Source: Phycomyces blakesleeanus NRRL 1555(-)
Lineage: Eukaryota; Mucoromycota; Mucoromycetes; Mucorales; Phycomycetaceae
NCBI RefSeq assembly: GCF_001638985.1
Contig: NW_017265143.1
Coordinates: 1,190,259 to 1,254,258 of the forward strand
Length of the DNA stretch: 64,000 bases
Direction: 5' to 3'
Under the pieces are notes generated by a model. That model saw only the letters and a program-made list of their open reading frames with translations. It was not told where the DNA came from and did not search any database. The number at the start of each line of letters is the position of its first letter. The first letter of the stretch is position 1. The translations under genes and the position numbers were made by a program. Shown here piece by piece: positions 12,238-24,687 of this stretch.

Positions 12238-15200
12238 TCAGGCATAGTATTTTTTTGGCATAGGAATGACCAGCATTCTTTCTTCGTTCATATCAGTTAC
12301 ATCTACAGCAGTTGCAACCTCTAAGTGTATGCGATGTACAGGCAAGATGCTGTGATAATTATCAGCAGAGAATTCTGGCAAGCAGATTGCAATACCTTCA
12401 TCTCTGTGTTCATTGTCATTTGTCAAATTATACCATTGGATGTATGCAAAAACATGCTGGTCTTGATGTAATGTTGATGCTCGGTGGTTTGGATGAGGAG
12501 GCAGAGTAAATGAATATATAAAAAGATACTGAATTTGTCCGGTATATAGGCTTGAAGTTTGGCCATTGCTGCTATGGAAGAAAGCTTGAACAAGTGACCC
12601 GCGCTTACCAGAACTGTTGTTCCCAATATATGTTTGGCCAAGGAGATCAATTGATTTCAATTTTGTGATTCGGTTATTTACAAAATATTGTGACAATCTG
12701 GTATCGTGGTAAGAAATGAGATTGGGCATGGCATAGGCGATTTTATAATAATCTAACAATTGAGGATAATCAATATCACTCATTGTTGATTCTTTTAAGG
12801 ACTGTAAAGGAAAGGTGGATGGGGGGAGTGGTTCATTGCCTTTGATAGGTGCTGCTCGACTTAATGATGAGTCTACAAATTGTTGCAGTCGGAAAGGTTG
12901 TTGGTTGGTTGGAGCATAAGTGGCATAGGTCGTTATAGGTGTGGTCGTAGAGATAAGTTTTTCGAAAAGAGAAAGGAATGGAATGAGGCTTGGACATGAT
13001 AATGTATTTCATACGTAATCAACTTTGTATGTGTCTGCAGTGAATTTTGTCATATAGGTTGTTTCAAACCCATCTTTTCTGTTTGTCTTGTTATTCTTTA
13101 ACAAACCATTGTATCTCTCAAAACCAAAGAGCCAATAGCCATACACGGGTCCAAAATCACGAATTGTGTCATGAAGATGGAGGTGCAGGTGCATGTTGCA
13201 GGTGAGGACTTTTGGTTCATATGTATCTTCACAAGATTGACAGAATTCTTATAGATATCTGTGTGCTTAGTCTATTTCGATGAAACTGATTGACGGCTTT
13301 ACAAGTATACGGCATGCTTTTACATAGTGCATCCAGCCATTGAACATATTGGACGGAAGAACTGGTTTTAGAAGCACGGGAGAGTACACCAATACCCAAG
13401 ACTTCCACTCATCTGCTTTCATGTGGGAAAAGCCCTTTCCTATCTTCGTTTTCAGCTTGGTATAGTTGCTGGGCAATATCATTGTTGCTGCAACTGTCTG
13501 CATTGCAAGCAGATCATTGTTTTTCATTTTTTTCATTTTTGTCCATGTTTCAATCATTCTCTTTGGTGTTCCCAGAAAAAGATTATGCATGGGATCAATG
13601 ATCGTCCCATGTACTAGATCAAAGTATCCAAGGCGATACAACTGCGACCATCGAACACCATATTCAACCTCCAGCTGCTGCCTTTCTGAGGGTGTACTCG
13701 CACTATTCCACTCCTCAGCATGCACACGGTTTGCTCTATCACTTCGATGGCGCCACTGGTCACAATCAAATCCACGGAAATCGACAGAAGAAGTGCCTGG
13801 TAGACGAGAAAATTGATTGTTGCATTTGTAACAGGCGCATGTGCTGTTGTGCGCGGTGAACCCACTAGTCTTTCTGGCAGCAGATATATCGCATGCAACC
13901 ATCAATAAGGCTGCACGAACTGTTGCACCGTCTGTTTGCTGGTAGGTGGGTATCTGTATTCCAAGATAAAGCTGTATCATTTCGTCGACTAATGGCTTGA
14001 GATAATGATTGATCTCTTCTGATTTTGGCTCTTTTGGTCCGGGCATGAGGCCAACAAGGATTGTATTTTCTGCTTTAAACCACTCACTTCTAGGCAGGTT
14101 GTTAATCACCAGGTAGATAGCACCGCAGGAATAGCTAGTACCATCGAAAGGCTGGAACCAGTCGATGTTTAATGTCAGCATCAATGAACAAGGGTGCTCA
14201 ACAAAAATTTCATCGTCATTGTCCTTCAAATCAGTCCAGGCTTCACTATTGTAAACATCACACAATGTATCAGTGATCTTGAATTCTTGGTTCCAGTGCA
14301 TGATCTTTTGCTCGAAATCGGAATGGAGGAAAAGAATTTTAAGAGCACGTGTGAGAGACTGATATACATAAGACTTCTTTGCAACCAAACCACCAGACAA
14401 TGATTGGACTATTAATTTGCAATTACAGGCAGTATGTGCACCAAGCTTTACGAAATCACAATTCAAAGGAGCAGGTACACTTTCCTCATACACCTTGTGG
14501 CAATCCTGACAAACGACAAATCTCTTAATCCCTTTTGTCATGGCTGAGAATCCTGTCATGCTTTGGAGACCAGAAAGACTCACGGGCAATTGGAAATCCT
14601 GCTCATAAATCGACAAGAGCTTGTTGATGAATTCGATCAAGACAACAGCGCCCTTATTGACCACATAGCGGGAAGCAAACATTACCACAAAAGTAGCAAT
14701 GAACCTGTGTACCGGATTTTCAGGCATATTTGGGGTGACAAAAGGATCTATTGTAAAAAAAAACAAAAAAAATTAACACCCCCCTTTTTTTCAGATTTTT
14801 CTTTTTTGGTTCTTTTCCTTGAATTTTTTTTGGGTCTTTTTTTATTAGTTAATTAACATGGACTGACCTTCAGTATCGAATTCTTCGACTTCAATCTCAA
14901 CAATATTCTCTTCATTGTCTTCACTTTCTTCACTGCCATTGCTTTCTTCATCATTGTCATTTTCATCACCATCACTGCTTTTGCCATTCGACTCATTGCT
15001 AAAAGCAACCTCATCGTCAGAAATTGGGGCTCCTTCCCAAACAGGCGAGTTGGTCTGACCGCCCATTGCTTCCATGGGTCCAGTTTGTTGGTTTGATGTA
15101 GCTACATATAGAATTCAATTTTTAGTTTACTTCTCTTTTTATCACAATTAATGTTTCTTACTTTCAAAATCAATATCCATGAGATTTCTTTGAACAGATA

Positions 15201-15415
15201 CATCTATTGAAATAAAATATTATATAAAATAACCAAAATGAAAATGAAAATGAAAAACAAAACATACTTCTTTCACTTCTTTCCATGTCTTCATATCTTG
15301 CTCTTTTATTGTGACGCTGGAGGGTTCGTGTAGAAACAAAGCTGTAGCCTTGTTGATTATCGCTGCATTTTGTGCAATAGCACTTCTTATTATAAAGTTC
15401 AGAAGTAGAGGACAT
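12238..15415 (-). pseudogene. Family A CACTA-type transposase, copy A3
   Basis: Exons on the minus strand are 15415-15268, 15203-15162, 15101-14868 and 14747-12238, in consistent phase. Exon 1 has a cysteine pair followed by a histidine (CYCTKC, later RTLQRH), a likely zinc-binding N-terminus. Exon 3 is strongly acidic. The catalytic exon carries NIDWFQPFDG, PGPKEPKSEE, CYKCNNQF, DPMHNLFLGTPKR, HLHLHDTIRD and FERYNGLLKN. The C-terminus ends VIPMPKKYYA. Stops fall at 13267 (TAA), 13249 (TAA) and 13009 (TGA). It converges on the accessory gene ending at 12084. An alternative in-frame start lies at 15457. Confidence 0.9.
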
Positions 15416-15619
15416 GGTGTTTATTTTGTTATAAATGTTAAGATAAAAGGGAAACAAGTGTTACATTTACTTTATTTGTTTAAACTTTATAATAATAATA
15501 ATAATAATGATAAAATAACTTGGATGGTTATTATATCTGAGCCAATAGAAAATTACAACATGACTTTATGAACATGTACACCAAAAAACATGCTGAGATG
15601 AAAAATTGCTCTAAATATT

Positions 15620-15706
15620 CACATGTAACCATGAACCTTCACACAAGGGTATTCAGGGTCATTTCTCCAGTATTTAGTATACTGAATTGGCCCTCCTTTT
15701 GCAGTG
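15620..15706. repeat. Candidate right terminus of the A3 element
   Basis: The segment ends CCCTCCTTTTGCAGTG at 15706, the reverse complement of the CACTGCAAAAGGAGGG found at 1336. The next base to the right continues the coding sequence of the accessory gene 16992-15707, whose match to its siblings becomes unclear exactly here. The left end and a target duplication were not found, so the element border is tentative. Confidence 0.38.
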
Positions 15707-16992
15707 CGGGGCAATGACTGGGACAGGGTGGCAGAAACAGAGCAAGGCAACAATGTTGCTGGATATCTGTTCATTCTTGGCTTTGTTCCCACGCCCGCAT
15801 TTGACATGTGATGGGTACAATCAATGTCGTCAACCATTGTCAACAATCTGTTGAACTGTATTTATTTTTATTAGTTCTTTATTTTTCTTGTTATAAAACT
15901 TATTTATTTATTCTAAATATTATTTACCTCTTCACTTCTCCAAGTGGGGTGAGCCACATGCAAACACCATCGTGGAAGATTGTCCACAATCTCAATATCC
16001 GACTCACCATCAGACATGGCATCCTTCTGAAAGAGTTTGAGATAGGCCTTCTCAACAGGGTTTCCAGTCTTATATCACATTGCAGCATCAATAACTACCC
16101 AGTTGTCCATGTATGTCGACTTGTGTCGGATAGACATCTGGTTATATAGATTGTAGCTTGAGAAAATAGTAATATACTAATTAATTTTTATATAGTATAT
16201 ACAAACCTGAAGAGTATGACTGTTTGCTCTCCCCTTGCTGTTTTTCTTGGCCTTCTGCTCAGGGGACTCATGAAAAGTACAATGACTGTGCTTGTACCTG
16301 TTCTTTATTTTATCACTTATCACCCATGGGTGAGTACCAGCTAGACGAGTCTGGGTGCTAATGTAGCTCTTCAAGTAGTTGATAACAGCTACGTTATTGC
16401 GGTGGTTAATCTTCTTGTTCAAGTTCCACTTCTTCTTACTCTCATTCTCAGCAACAAGAGCAGGGTCGTCAGACTCAAACTTCCAATCCCACAACTTTTC
16501 CGCAAAGATTTCCTAAATACAGGTTGTTTAATAAGTTGTTGATACTAACATATATTAATATTAATTACCGAGATAATGACAGAAATCTCGGCATCACTGA
16601 GGGAGGTCTGGGGGACATAGGATGGCATCAGAGATGGTTCTAGACTAACCATACAAGTCTGATCGTTGGCATAGGCAGTTGCAAAGTCTGCAAATGCTGT
16701 ATGTGTCTTTCCAGACGTGTCAACAACAACACTCATCCTGTTTTTAAAGGCTGTCATGTTGCTATTGACAGCAGCAATGTCATCCTTGACACCATTGATA
16801 CTGTTGTTTACTTTGTTAAACATTTCAACAATTTCTGCGTATCACTGATCTTGGATAGTTGCAGATGAGAAACTGGGGGCAATTTCTCAAGGTCCAACAC
16901 GGCCAGCCAAAACACGGTTTGCAGAGGTAGATATACTTGCAGATGCTTTTCCTTTTCCTTTACGGTCTGTTTTTCTGCTGCTATTGGAAGGC
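15707..16992 (-). pseudogene. Accessory gene copy 2, cut at its 3' end
   Basis: Exons on the minus strand are 16992-16569, 16512-16207, 16137-15928 and 15855-15707. The product begins MPSNSSRKTDRKGKGK (basic), then has a heptad-like stretch around FNKVNNSINGVKDDI. Later come LWDWKFESDDPALVAENES, SPEQKAKK, DAMSDGESD and PTWRSEE, the same landmarks as in the gene at 10914. Stops occur at 16887 and 16842 (both TGA) and after DAAM in exon 3. The last exon stops being alignable at the candidate A3 terminus. It has no convergent transposase of its own here. It could be the lost partner of A1. Confidence 0.75.
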
Positions 16993-17394
16993 ATTTTTTC
17001 TTTATTATATTTTTATTAAAGTTTTATACATTAATAAATTATTAAAATAAAATAAATGTATGGGTTGAAATATATTTATTTTTGTTTAATCAAAGATATA
17101 CATACAAAATAAGCTAATATAAAGTAGATTTATGAAATAGCTGAGAAAAGAAAGGGATTATATATTATTTTCTATAAAATCCTTTATAACCTTAAACAAC
17201 TTCTTTAATATTCAACATAGAACTTAGTGTTACAATATAATTTTGGACTATTCATTTTATTACTATTGTATATTACTAGAGTCAATTCTCATCTAAACTG
17301 CCTTCTGTTGGAAATCCCACTTTTTTCTTTTTTTTCTTTATTTTTTTCTTATTTTTTTTTCCTGTTTCTTTTCCGCTTTATTTACTTTTATTCT

Positions 17395-18640
17395 GGTTGA
17401 TGTATTTGAGTTCACATCCTGGTAAGCAATTTGTTTTTATTATTCTACTGTTATATTTATTCTTAATGTTTTTTCTTTTATTATTATTGTGGTTGCTGAT
17501 AGTATTACAAGTCTTTGCCATGTTGATTAATGGACAAGAACAAAAAGGTAAAACGCGATTATTGTGTATGTGTTTCTTTATTAGTTATTTTTGTTGTGGG
17601 GAGAAAATAAAGCAAAATATAATATAGACGAAAGAATTCGTGAGAACTTGTGTAGGTTGTTTATTTCAAAAGAAAAGTAAAGAATGATAAAATTCGATTG
17701 TCTTTCTACACGGAACTATCTACTGATATTTATATGTTTTTCTAATTTGTAATTCACTGTGTGCTTAAGTAATCTTTATCACGATGAGTCATCTTCCAGG
17801 AGTATTGTTCTTCTGGAAAGATCCGGAAAGACCAATTGATATGATACTTCTCCAGTCAGATCAGTCCAAGAGTTTTGGTAAAGAAGAGCATTTATGCTAT
17901 TGGTAATATTTTAGTATTCCGACCCAGATACTCGGGTAATGTTTCATAATATTAGATAGTTATAGTTGTAGTCTCTCAATTAAGTATTTGTATAATAAAA
18001 GAAATATGTAGATGAAATATAATGATGTCATATATATAATGTATATGTATTTGTATATCCCATGTCATGGTGATAATAATAAATAATCAATTATGTGTAT
18101 GATGATCTGTGTATTAGATAATATCATAAAGGGAGATCTGTTTGACTGGAATAGCTGAGGATATTATTTTATCCTTCAGTCTTACTCTCAGATTCAGCAG
18201 TAATCAATACTCATTCACAACAATTTTTTTTTTCTCTTCTCAGCTCATTAGCTCCTCAGCTCATTAACTCCTCAGCTCATCATAAAGACATACCAACAGC
18301 AGAAATTTATCCAGTAAGTCTGAATAATGTATTTATTTATTTTATTCTTATATCTAATTTTGTTTATTTTCTATCTCTGTTAGTACTGTCAACATTTCTA
18401 TGTACCTGATTGAATGGCTTGTCTTTGAAAACCGGTTTTCTTTGGTAAGTAATAAAGCCAAACTTTATTCCATGATCTTTACTAATGCGTTTTATTAAAT
18501 CTTTCAGAACAACAGTCAATGTACACTATGCCTAGTTCTGACAAAAGTACTGGTAAGTAACCATATTATTTAAATTAAAGAAAAATAAATATTTATATAA
18601 TCTAATATAATTGAATAATTTTTTAGTCTTCTCTTACTAG
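17395..18640 (+). other. Mini-exon chain, gene C copy 3, split by a solo LTR
   Basis: Small stretches are bounded by GTAAGC or GTAAGT donors and AG acceptors, for example a donor at 17420, an exon 17500-17546, an exon ending at 18318, and exons near 18385-18445 and 18510-18552. A solo LTR (17592-18222) sits in one of the introns. The exon after it contains a short tandem repeat of CAGCTCATTA-type units. Stops in every frame make this copy look dead. It is divergent from the accessory gene that starts at 16992. Confidence 0.35.
17592..18222 (+). mobile_element. Solo LTR, family G, copy 1
   Basis: The 631-bp unit starts TGTTGTGGGG and ends CACAACA. It is flanked by the exact 5-bp direct repeat ATTTT (17587-17591 and 18223-18227). 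The same unit occurs at 20748-21378 (inverted) and 41715-42345, and in a diverged form at 45519-46050. No internal retrotransposon region is present, so this is a recombination remnant. Confidence 0.88.
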
Positions 18641-19315
18641 TGAAATACTGTAAACATGCGTTTCTTTTTAGGATTCTATCATATTGGAAGTATTTATATA
18701 TTATAATATATGAAAGGGTTTGTTATTATATTAATTATATAGTAGTCTATATATTAGATTAGACAATATATTGTCAAGCTGTACATATTATAAGCAAGAA
18801 GCTTTTTTTAAAATAAAAACAATTTTTCCAAAACAATCCCTATAAAAATATTTGAAATGAAGTGCAAGAAGTATTGCAATAGTATGACATGTGTGAATCC
18901 TATAGTTTAGTTGTGCATAATTGTCCAATAAAAGTGTTTAGATTTGGAAGACAGTATACATAAATCCTGTTTCTTCTGTTAAATGATCCAATAGAATATC
19001 ATTATTTCAGTAGACAGTTTTCTATCAAAAATAGATTTTTTATTGGAATCTCTGTTTCAAATCAAGTTTAATTTAATGTAATATCCAAAAAAAAGATGCT
19101 ATAATTTGATTATTCTCTCTGCGATTAAATAGTTTAAAAGAATCTTACATCTCTATATGGATCATTATAAGTTCAGAAGTTACATAGACAACTCACAGGT
19201 AACATAACATATTGCAAACAGAATCTATAAATGCCAAATTCCAGAATTTAATTATTCTGTCACTCAGAATTTCCCATACTATTGCATATGTGTAGAAATC
19301 TAATTCCCCAGTGGG
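18641..19315. other. No gene seen
   Basis: AT-rich sequence without a supported coding region or a repeat shared with the rest of the window. Confidence 0.5.
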
Positions 19316-20300
19316 TGTGTACAAGAAAAGCAAGGTATGGGTAATAATAAGAATTGAATTCCGTAATGAGATAGAGTTATTTAAATTTGGAAACAATTGT
19401 AATAAAATGTAAATTAAATAAGAGAAACTACTTCCAGAAGAAAAAAATAGAAGGAATTTCAGAAGAGAAGAAATATCTAAAGCTAGCAAAAGGAAATAAA
19501 TAATGCTAATGTAAAATAAACTAAGTTAAGGGAAGTATTCAGAGAATAAAAGATTAAACATTAACTAAGAGAATTTCTAAGGTAATTTTAAAATGAAAAT
19601 TGTAAAATTTGAGAGAAAGAAATATAATAGAAAAATAATAGAAAATAGTCAATTTTCCACAAAGACTTGACAAAGAAAAACAGTAAATGGAAGAAAAATT
19701 CAGAAAAGAGATTAGAGAAAATAGACAGCATCTTTAGAGAAAACTTTTATATCAGAAAAATTCAACAATTGTTTAGTGATTGATTTTGAAGAGTTATTTA
19801 TACTACTTTTTGGATAAAATTTATGGCAAAAATAGGTTGCACTAATGTCTAGGAGATAATTGTGATAAAAAGATAGATAAAATAATTGTTATCAGGATTT
19901 GTCATATAAGAAAAATAAATGAAATTATAATACATAACTATAGAGAATGGAAAAGATCAGAAAGGAGTATGTTATAAAGAAATGGAAAAACTACAGTTAA
20001 CAATTTTAGTAAAGTAGTGTTGAGAGGAAAATGTTACATTTAGTGCATAAGAAAAGTAAGAAAAATAAAAGAGGAAGAAACTAATTTTGGGAAAGAATAA
20101 AAGGAAGAGAAATTTGTCTTCAGAAAATTGGAGAAGAATAAAAATAAAAATAACGATAAGTCAAATTTTTAGAATAAGAAATAAAAATAATGTAAATAAA
20201 ATTAAAATTAAAATTAAAATATAAAATTATAATTGACAGTTTGAGACTTTATGACTGATTAAAAAGGTTGAAATCGATTGAAAAAGGGACCGGTATTGCA
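19316..20300 (+). repeat. tRNA-linked repeat T, copy 1
   Basis: About 985 bp aligns over its whole length with 37744-38760. Both copies begin TGTGTACAAGAAA and end with TGCA, and both stop 38-40 bp upstream of a tRNA gene in the same orientation. There is no open reading frame; the plus strand is purine-rich. The TG...CA ends fit an LTR, but I see no target duplication. A tRNA-targeting retroelement remnant is the best guess. Confidence 0.8.
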
Positions 20301-20340
20301 GCTAAATCAAATTTAAATGGCACTATATCAATAGTAAATC

Positions 20341-20412
20341 GCTTCCGTGGCGCAATTGGCAGCGCGTCTGACTGTTAATCAGGAGGTTGGTGGTTCGAGC
20401 CCACCCGGGAGC
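20341..20412 (+). tRNA. tRNA-Asn (GTT)
   Basis: The 72-base cloverleaf is complete. The acceptor stem is GCTTCCG with CGGGAGC, the D stem GCGC/GCGC, the anticodon stem TCTGA/TCAGG with loop CTGTTAA, and the T stem GGTGG/CCACC with loop TTCGAGC. The anticodon is GTT. There is no intron. A T-rich tail follows. Confidence 0.96.
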
Positions 20413-20464
20413 GTATGTTTTGTTTTGTCCTGTAATGTTGTTAAGCCATATTTTTGTTGCTTTC

Positions 20465-20747
20465 GATCTGGGTTGTTCTTCTAATGCTATTGTGTCAAAG
20501 TTGACATTGGTGAACAAAATCGGTAGTTATAAGCAACCAGTAAGAGTTGACTTTTTAGGATAAAAGATCTTGACTTTGCCAATTGGTCTTTCATATATGT
20601 TTTAGATGTTTAAGATGGTAAATATACTTGTAGAAAATATTACTGGACAACAGGCATCTAAGACATATTATTGTGGCTATTCTTTTAGCCAGAAATCAAT
20701 TATCATTTTGTATAAATAGTCAAGACATATATTTAATAAAAAGTATC
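20465..20747 (+). repeat. Repeat S, copy 1, downstream of tRNA-Asn
   Basis: Starts GATCTGGGTTGTTCTTCT 53 bp after the tRNA. From about 20500 it matches the reverse complement of 44285-44040. A similar GATCTGGG start lies 33 bp after the tRNA-Ser gene. Its right end is lost where a family G LTR begins. Confidence 0.6.
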
Positions 20748-21378
20748 TGTTGTGAACGAGTATTGGTTACTGCTGAAACTGAGAGTAAGACTGAAAGATA
20801 AAATAATATTCTCAGCTATTCCAGTCAAATGGATCTGCCTTTCTGATATTATCTAATACACAGATCATCATACACATAATTGATTATTTATTATTATCAT
20901 CATGACATGGGATATACAAATACATATACATTATATATATGACATCATTATATTTCATCTACCTATTTCTTTTATTAGACAAATACTTAATTGAGAGACT
21001 ACAACTACAACTATTTAATATTATGAAACATTACCCAAGTGTCTAGGTTGGAATAGTAAAATATTACCAATAGTGTAAATGCTTTTCTTTACCAAAACTC
21101 TCAGACTGATCTGACTAGAGAAATATGATATCAATTGGTCTTTCCGGATCTTTTCAGAAGAACAATACTTCTGGAAGATGACTCATTGTGATAAAGATTA
21201 CTTAAGCACACACTGCATTACAAATTAGAAAAACATATAAATATCAGTAGATAGTTCCATGTAGAAAAACAATCGAATTTTATCATTCTTTACTTTTCTT
21301 TTGAAATAAACAACCTACACAAGTTCTCACAAATTCTTTCGTCTATATTATATTTTGCTTTATTTTCTCCTTACAACA
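20748..21378 (-). mobile_element. Solo LTR, family G, copy 2 (inverted)
   Basis: Reverse-complement copy of 17592-18222, with ends TGTTGTGAACG and ACAACA. The flanks GTATC and GTTTG are not an exact duplication, so the flanks may have changed. It lies just upstream of transposase A4. Confidence 0.85.
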
Positions 21379-21486
21379 GTTTGTATAGTAAATTTTAAAT
21401 AATGTCGTCCCTGAGAAATAAAAAGAAAATTAATCGATTGTTCTTTTCTTTTTTTTTAAAAAAAAATTCTTTTAAGTTCATCTTGG

Positions 21487-24400
21487 AATTGAGTTTCATC
21501 CGCCATTTCATTGTAATCGTTATTGCCTTATTTGTATCATTGTATGTTGTTGATAAAGGCGCAGTGATTTTAATTTCCATTGTCAGCAAAATTCTGGAAT
21601 TCTTTAATGATTTGTGTGGTGATCCAGACACTCGGATGTTGGATTTATCACATATAAGAACATATTAATATTGGGATAGCGTAGTAGCTATCATCTTGTA
21701 AGTATAAAATATATATAAACGATTAAGTAATCAGCCCAATAATTATTACAGTTAGTACTGTAGATAATATCTTAAAGATTGTTAAGATAATTATATCATA
21801 CTGCCAGGTAAATTGTGTCAGATCGATATGGAGCTAATTTAGTAGGAAGTCCTAAAGCTCTAGTATAAAAGAGAAAAGAATAGCTAAGAGCTAAAGAAGT
21901 ACGATTTATGACTTGATGTCATAATTGTAACACCAACACTAGTTAAGCAGTAAATACACTCTAATAACCAAATATAGTAAAGGAAGAAAGCCTTAAGAAA
22001 CTAAGACGTAATGACAAGAGCAGATTGTGTTTTCTTATAAAAAGAGACACTTTTTATTTATGAATAAAGAACAACTGATATACAGTCTCAAAGTATTTCT
22101 ATACGTCTCTATTATCAAATATTTTATTTTTCTATTGTTTCGTATCTGAGATACCACAATTCGTTTTGTCTTCCATTAAGCATTTCTGGTCTCAAACAAC
22201 TTGCGGGATTTGGCGGCTCAACAAAAGGAATCAAGAAGTACACTGCCTGTGGTGAATGTCATACGATATACAGTTGTGATGAATGCGTTCCATTATGTTG
22301 TACTACGACTAAGTTTGGTAGTAATAACCTGTGCTCAACGTCATTGTTTAAATCTGGATCAGAGTCAAGAATTGCAAAGAAGACATACGTGTACAATTCC
22401 ATTGTTTCATCATTGAAATATTTTTCCATCATCCTGAATTTGAAAACAGTATTGATTCTTGGAATGGTGGTCCAAAGGTGGATGAAATGATGTTTGATGT
22501 GTATGATGGTGCCACGTGGAAATCGTTGTTGGATGTTGATAGAATTCCTTTTGTGTATAGCGAGCACTCACTGATGCTCACATTGAATATCGACTGGTTT
22601 CAGCCATTTGACAGGGTGACACATTCATGTGGAGCCATATACCTTGTGAGCAACAACCTTTCATGCAACATTAGATTTAAGAAAGAAAATGTGATCCTTG
22701 TTGAATTGATGCCAGGGCCCAAGGAAGCAAGCATGTCTGACATCAACAATTATTTGAAGCCTCTAGTCGATGAGCTGATGGAGCTGTATACAGGTATTAA
22801 GATCAAAACTCATCAATGTTCAAATGGTACTACTATCCGAGCAGCCTTTCTCATGGTTGCCTGTGATATACCTGCTGCAAGGAAAGTATGCGGGCTCACA
22901 TCCCATACTAGTACAAATACATGCCACAAGTGTAAGTATCAATTTTTGAGGTTGGCTGGAACGAGTTCTGTTGATTATTCTGGATTTGATTTCTCAAAGT
23001 GGCTCCTTTGCACTAATAATGACAATTGTAAGAATGCAGAGGTCTGGAGAAATGCAACCACACATACTGAGAGACATTGTCTTGAGGTTGCAAATGGTGT
23101 TTGCTGGTCCAAACTGCATCATCTTCAGTACTTTGATGTTGTCTGCTGCACGATTGTCAATCCAATGCACAATCTTTTCTTAGGCACTACCAAGAGAATA
23201 ATGGAGAGATGGGTTGCAGATGGGATAATTGACAATAAAAAACTTGTTGCCATGCAAAAGGCAGTTGAGAAGATAGTGTTGCTGCCTGATTACACGTCAC
23301 TTGGGACAAAGATCGCAAAGGGGTTTTTCTATATGAAAGCCAATGAGTGAAAGTCTTGGTGTCTTGTATACTCTCCTGTTGTACTTAAAGATGTTTTGCC
23401 GCTAAACAAGTTTAGGAATTGGATGCTTTTTGTCAAGGCATGTTGAATCTTAGTTATGCCAAATATCTGCAAAAGTGATATTGCCTCAGCCCACAAGTAT
23501 CTTGAGAATTTTTGCAAAGAGTGTGAAACATTGTACAGCTTGGATTTAATCTCTCCAAACATGCACCTACATCTCCACCTGCAAGCCACCATTCATAACT
23601 TTGGAACTGTATATGGTTACTGGTTGTTCAGTTTTGAACAATACAACAGTATCCTGAAAAACATAAAGATCAACAGGAAAACTGGATTTGAGCTGATGTA
23701 TACAAGTCAATTCATTGAGAATGTATATAAACAAGATATAATCAGCCGCATTATAGAATCTACTGATACTCACGCATACATAGATATCTTTCAAAAAAAT
23801 CACAAAACATCAACAAAAAACAGCATCAACAATAACCCCATACTCTCAATTCTCTTTTTCACTTGCCAACTTTTTCACTGCTACGCTGGACATATCGATA
23901 TCAATTAAAGGCAACGAACCTCTCCCACCAACTGCATTTCCTTTGGCAAAGAAACCATTGTCACTGATGCCAATGCCTGAATGCAACTGCCTTGTTGACT
24001 ACTATCAGGTTGCATACAACAATGGGATGATCTCCAGTTGCAAGAATGGCATGCCAAGTTTGTCATTTGTAAATGAGCGTACTGAGATATTGAAGTCTAT
24101 TAACATACTAGGGCAAGTTTATAAGGGATATAATGTCAATGGACGTGGTTTCTACATCCAAGCTTTGTTTGAAGAAAATCACACAAATGCCTATTATAGT
24201 TACGTTGAGGAGATTCACTACATTTTTGTATACTCATTCACACCCACAAACTCTCCCACAGCACCCAGTAACCACAACCATGAACATATCTTTGCCTTTG
24301 TTAGATGGTTCAAAACAATATCAGACATGCGCAGACAACCCAAAGGTATTGAAATTTATTATGCCAACTTCTATAAATTGGATTTCTAAAGTATACTGCC

Positions 24401-24503
24401 CATCCATTGTATATTTCTGCTAGTAGCAATCGTTGACTACAAAATCAGATGAAATGTCAATAGGAAGATTGCAATTTCTTTGCCACAAAAAATTTATGTT
24501 TAA
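21487..24503 (+). pseudogene. Family A CACTA-type transposase, copy A4, split by a solo LTR
   Basis: The catalytic exon starts ELSFIRHFIVIVI and reaches KILEFFNDL at 21614. A 544-bp LTR interrupts it, and it resumes with LPLSISGLKQLAGF after 22163. Later landmarks are NIDWFQPFDR, PGPKEASM, CHKCKYQF, NPMHNLFLGTTKR, HLHLQATIHN and SFEQYNS. A frameshift lies near 22424, stops at 23348 (TGA, in a position where A2 has W) and 23444 (TGA), and another frame break near 23890. The 5' exons are missing on the side of the family G LTR. It converges on the accessory gene ending at 24688. Confidence 0.9.
21615..22158 (+). mobile_element. Solo LTR, family H, copy 1, inside transposase A4
   Basis: The 544-bp unit has ends TGTGGTGATCC and ATACCACA. 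It is flanked by ATTTG (21610-21614) and ATTCG (22159-22163), a 5-bp target duplication with one change. It contains TATAAAAAG near the middle and AATAAAG further on. The second copy is at 48632-49174. Confidence 0.92.
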
Positions 24504-24687
24504 TTATCTTTTTTTATATATTTCTTTATTTTATATATTTTATTACTTTATTTATTTCATTCTATTTTACTTTGTTTATCAATGTATTTATCTCTTTTCT
24601 TATTTCTATTTCTTATTGTTTTTACTTTCAGTCTTATTGTGTATAAATCAAGTATAAAGGACGCGCATGTATGTGAATCAAAAAAAA

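Noticed and set aside
19316..20300. Repeat T as a proven LTR.
   Set aside because: TG and CA ends are present, but no target duplication and no internal retrotransposon sequence were found.
20748..21378. Exact target duplication for LTR G copy 2.
   Set aside because: Flanks GTATC and GTTTG differ at two of five positions, so no duplication is claimed.
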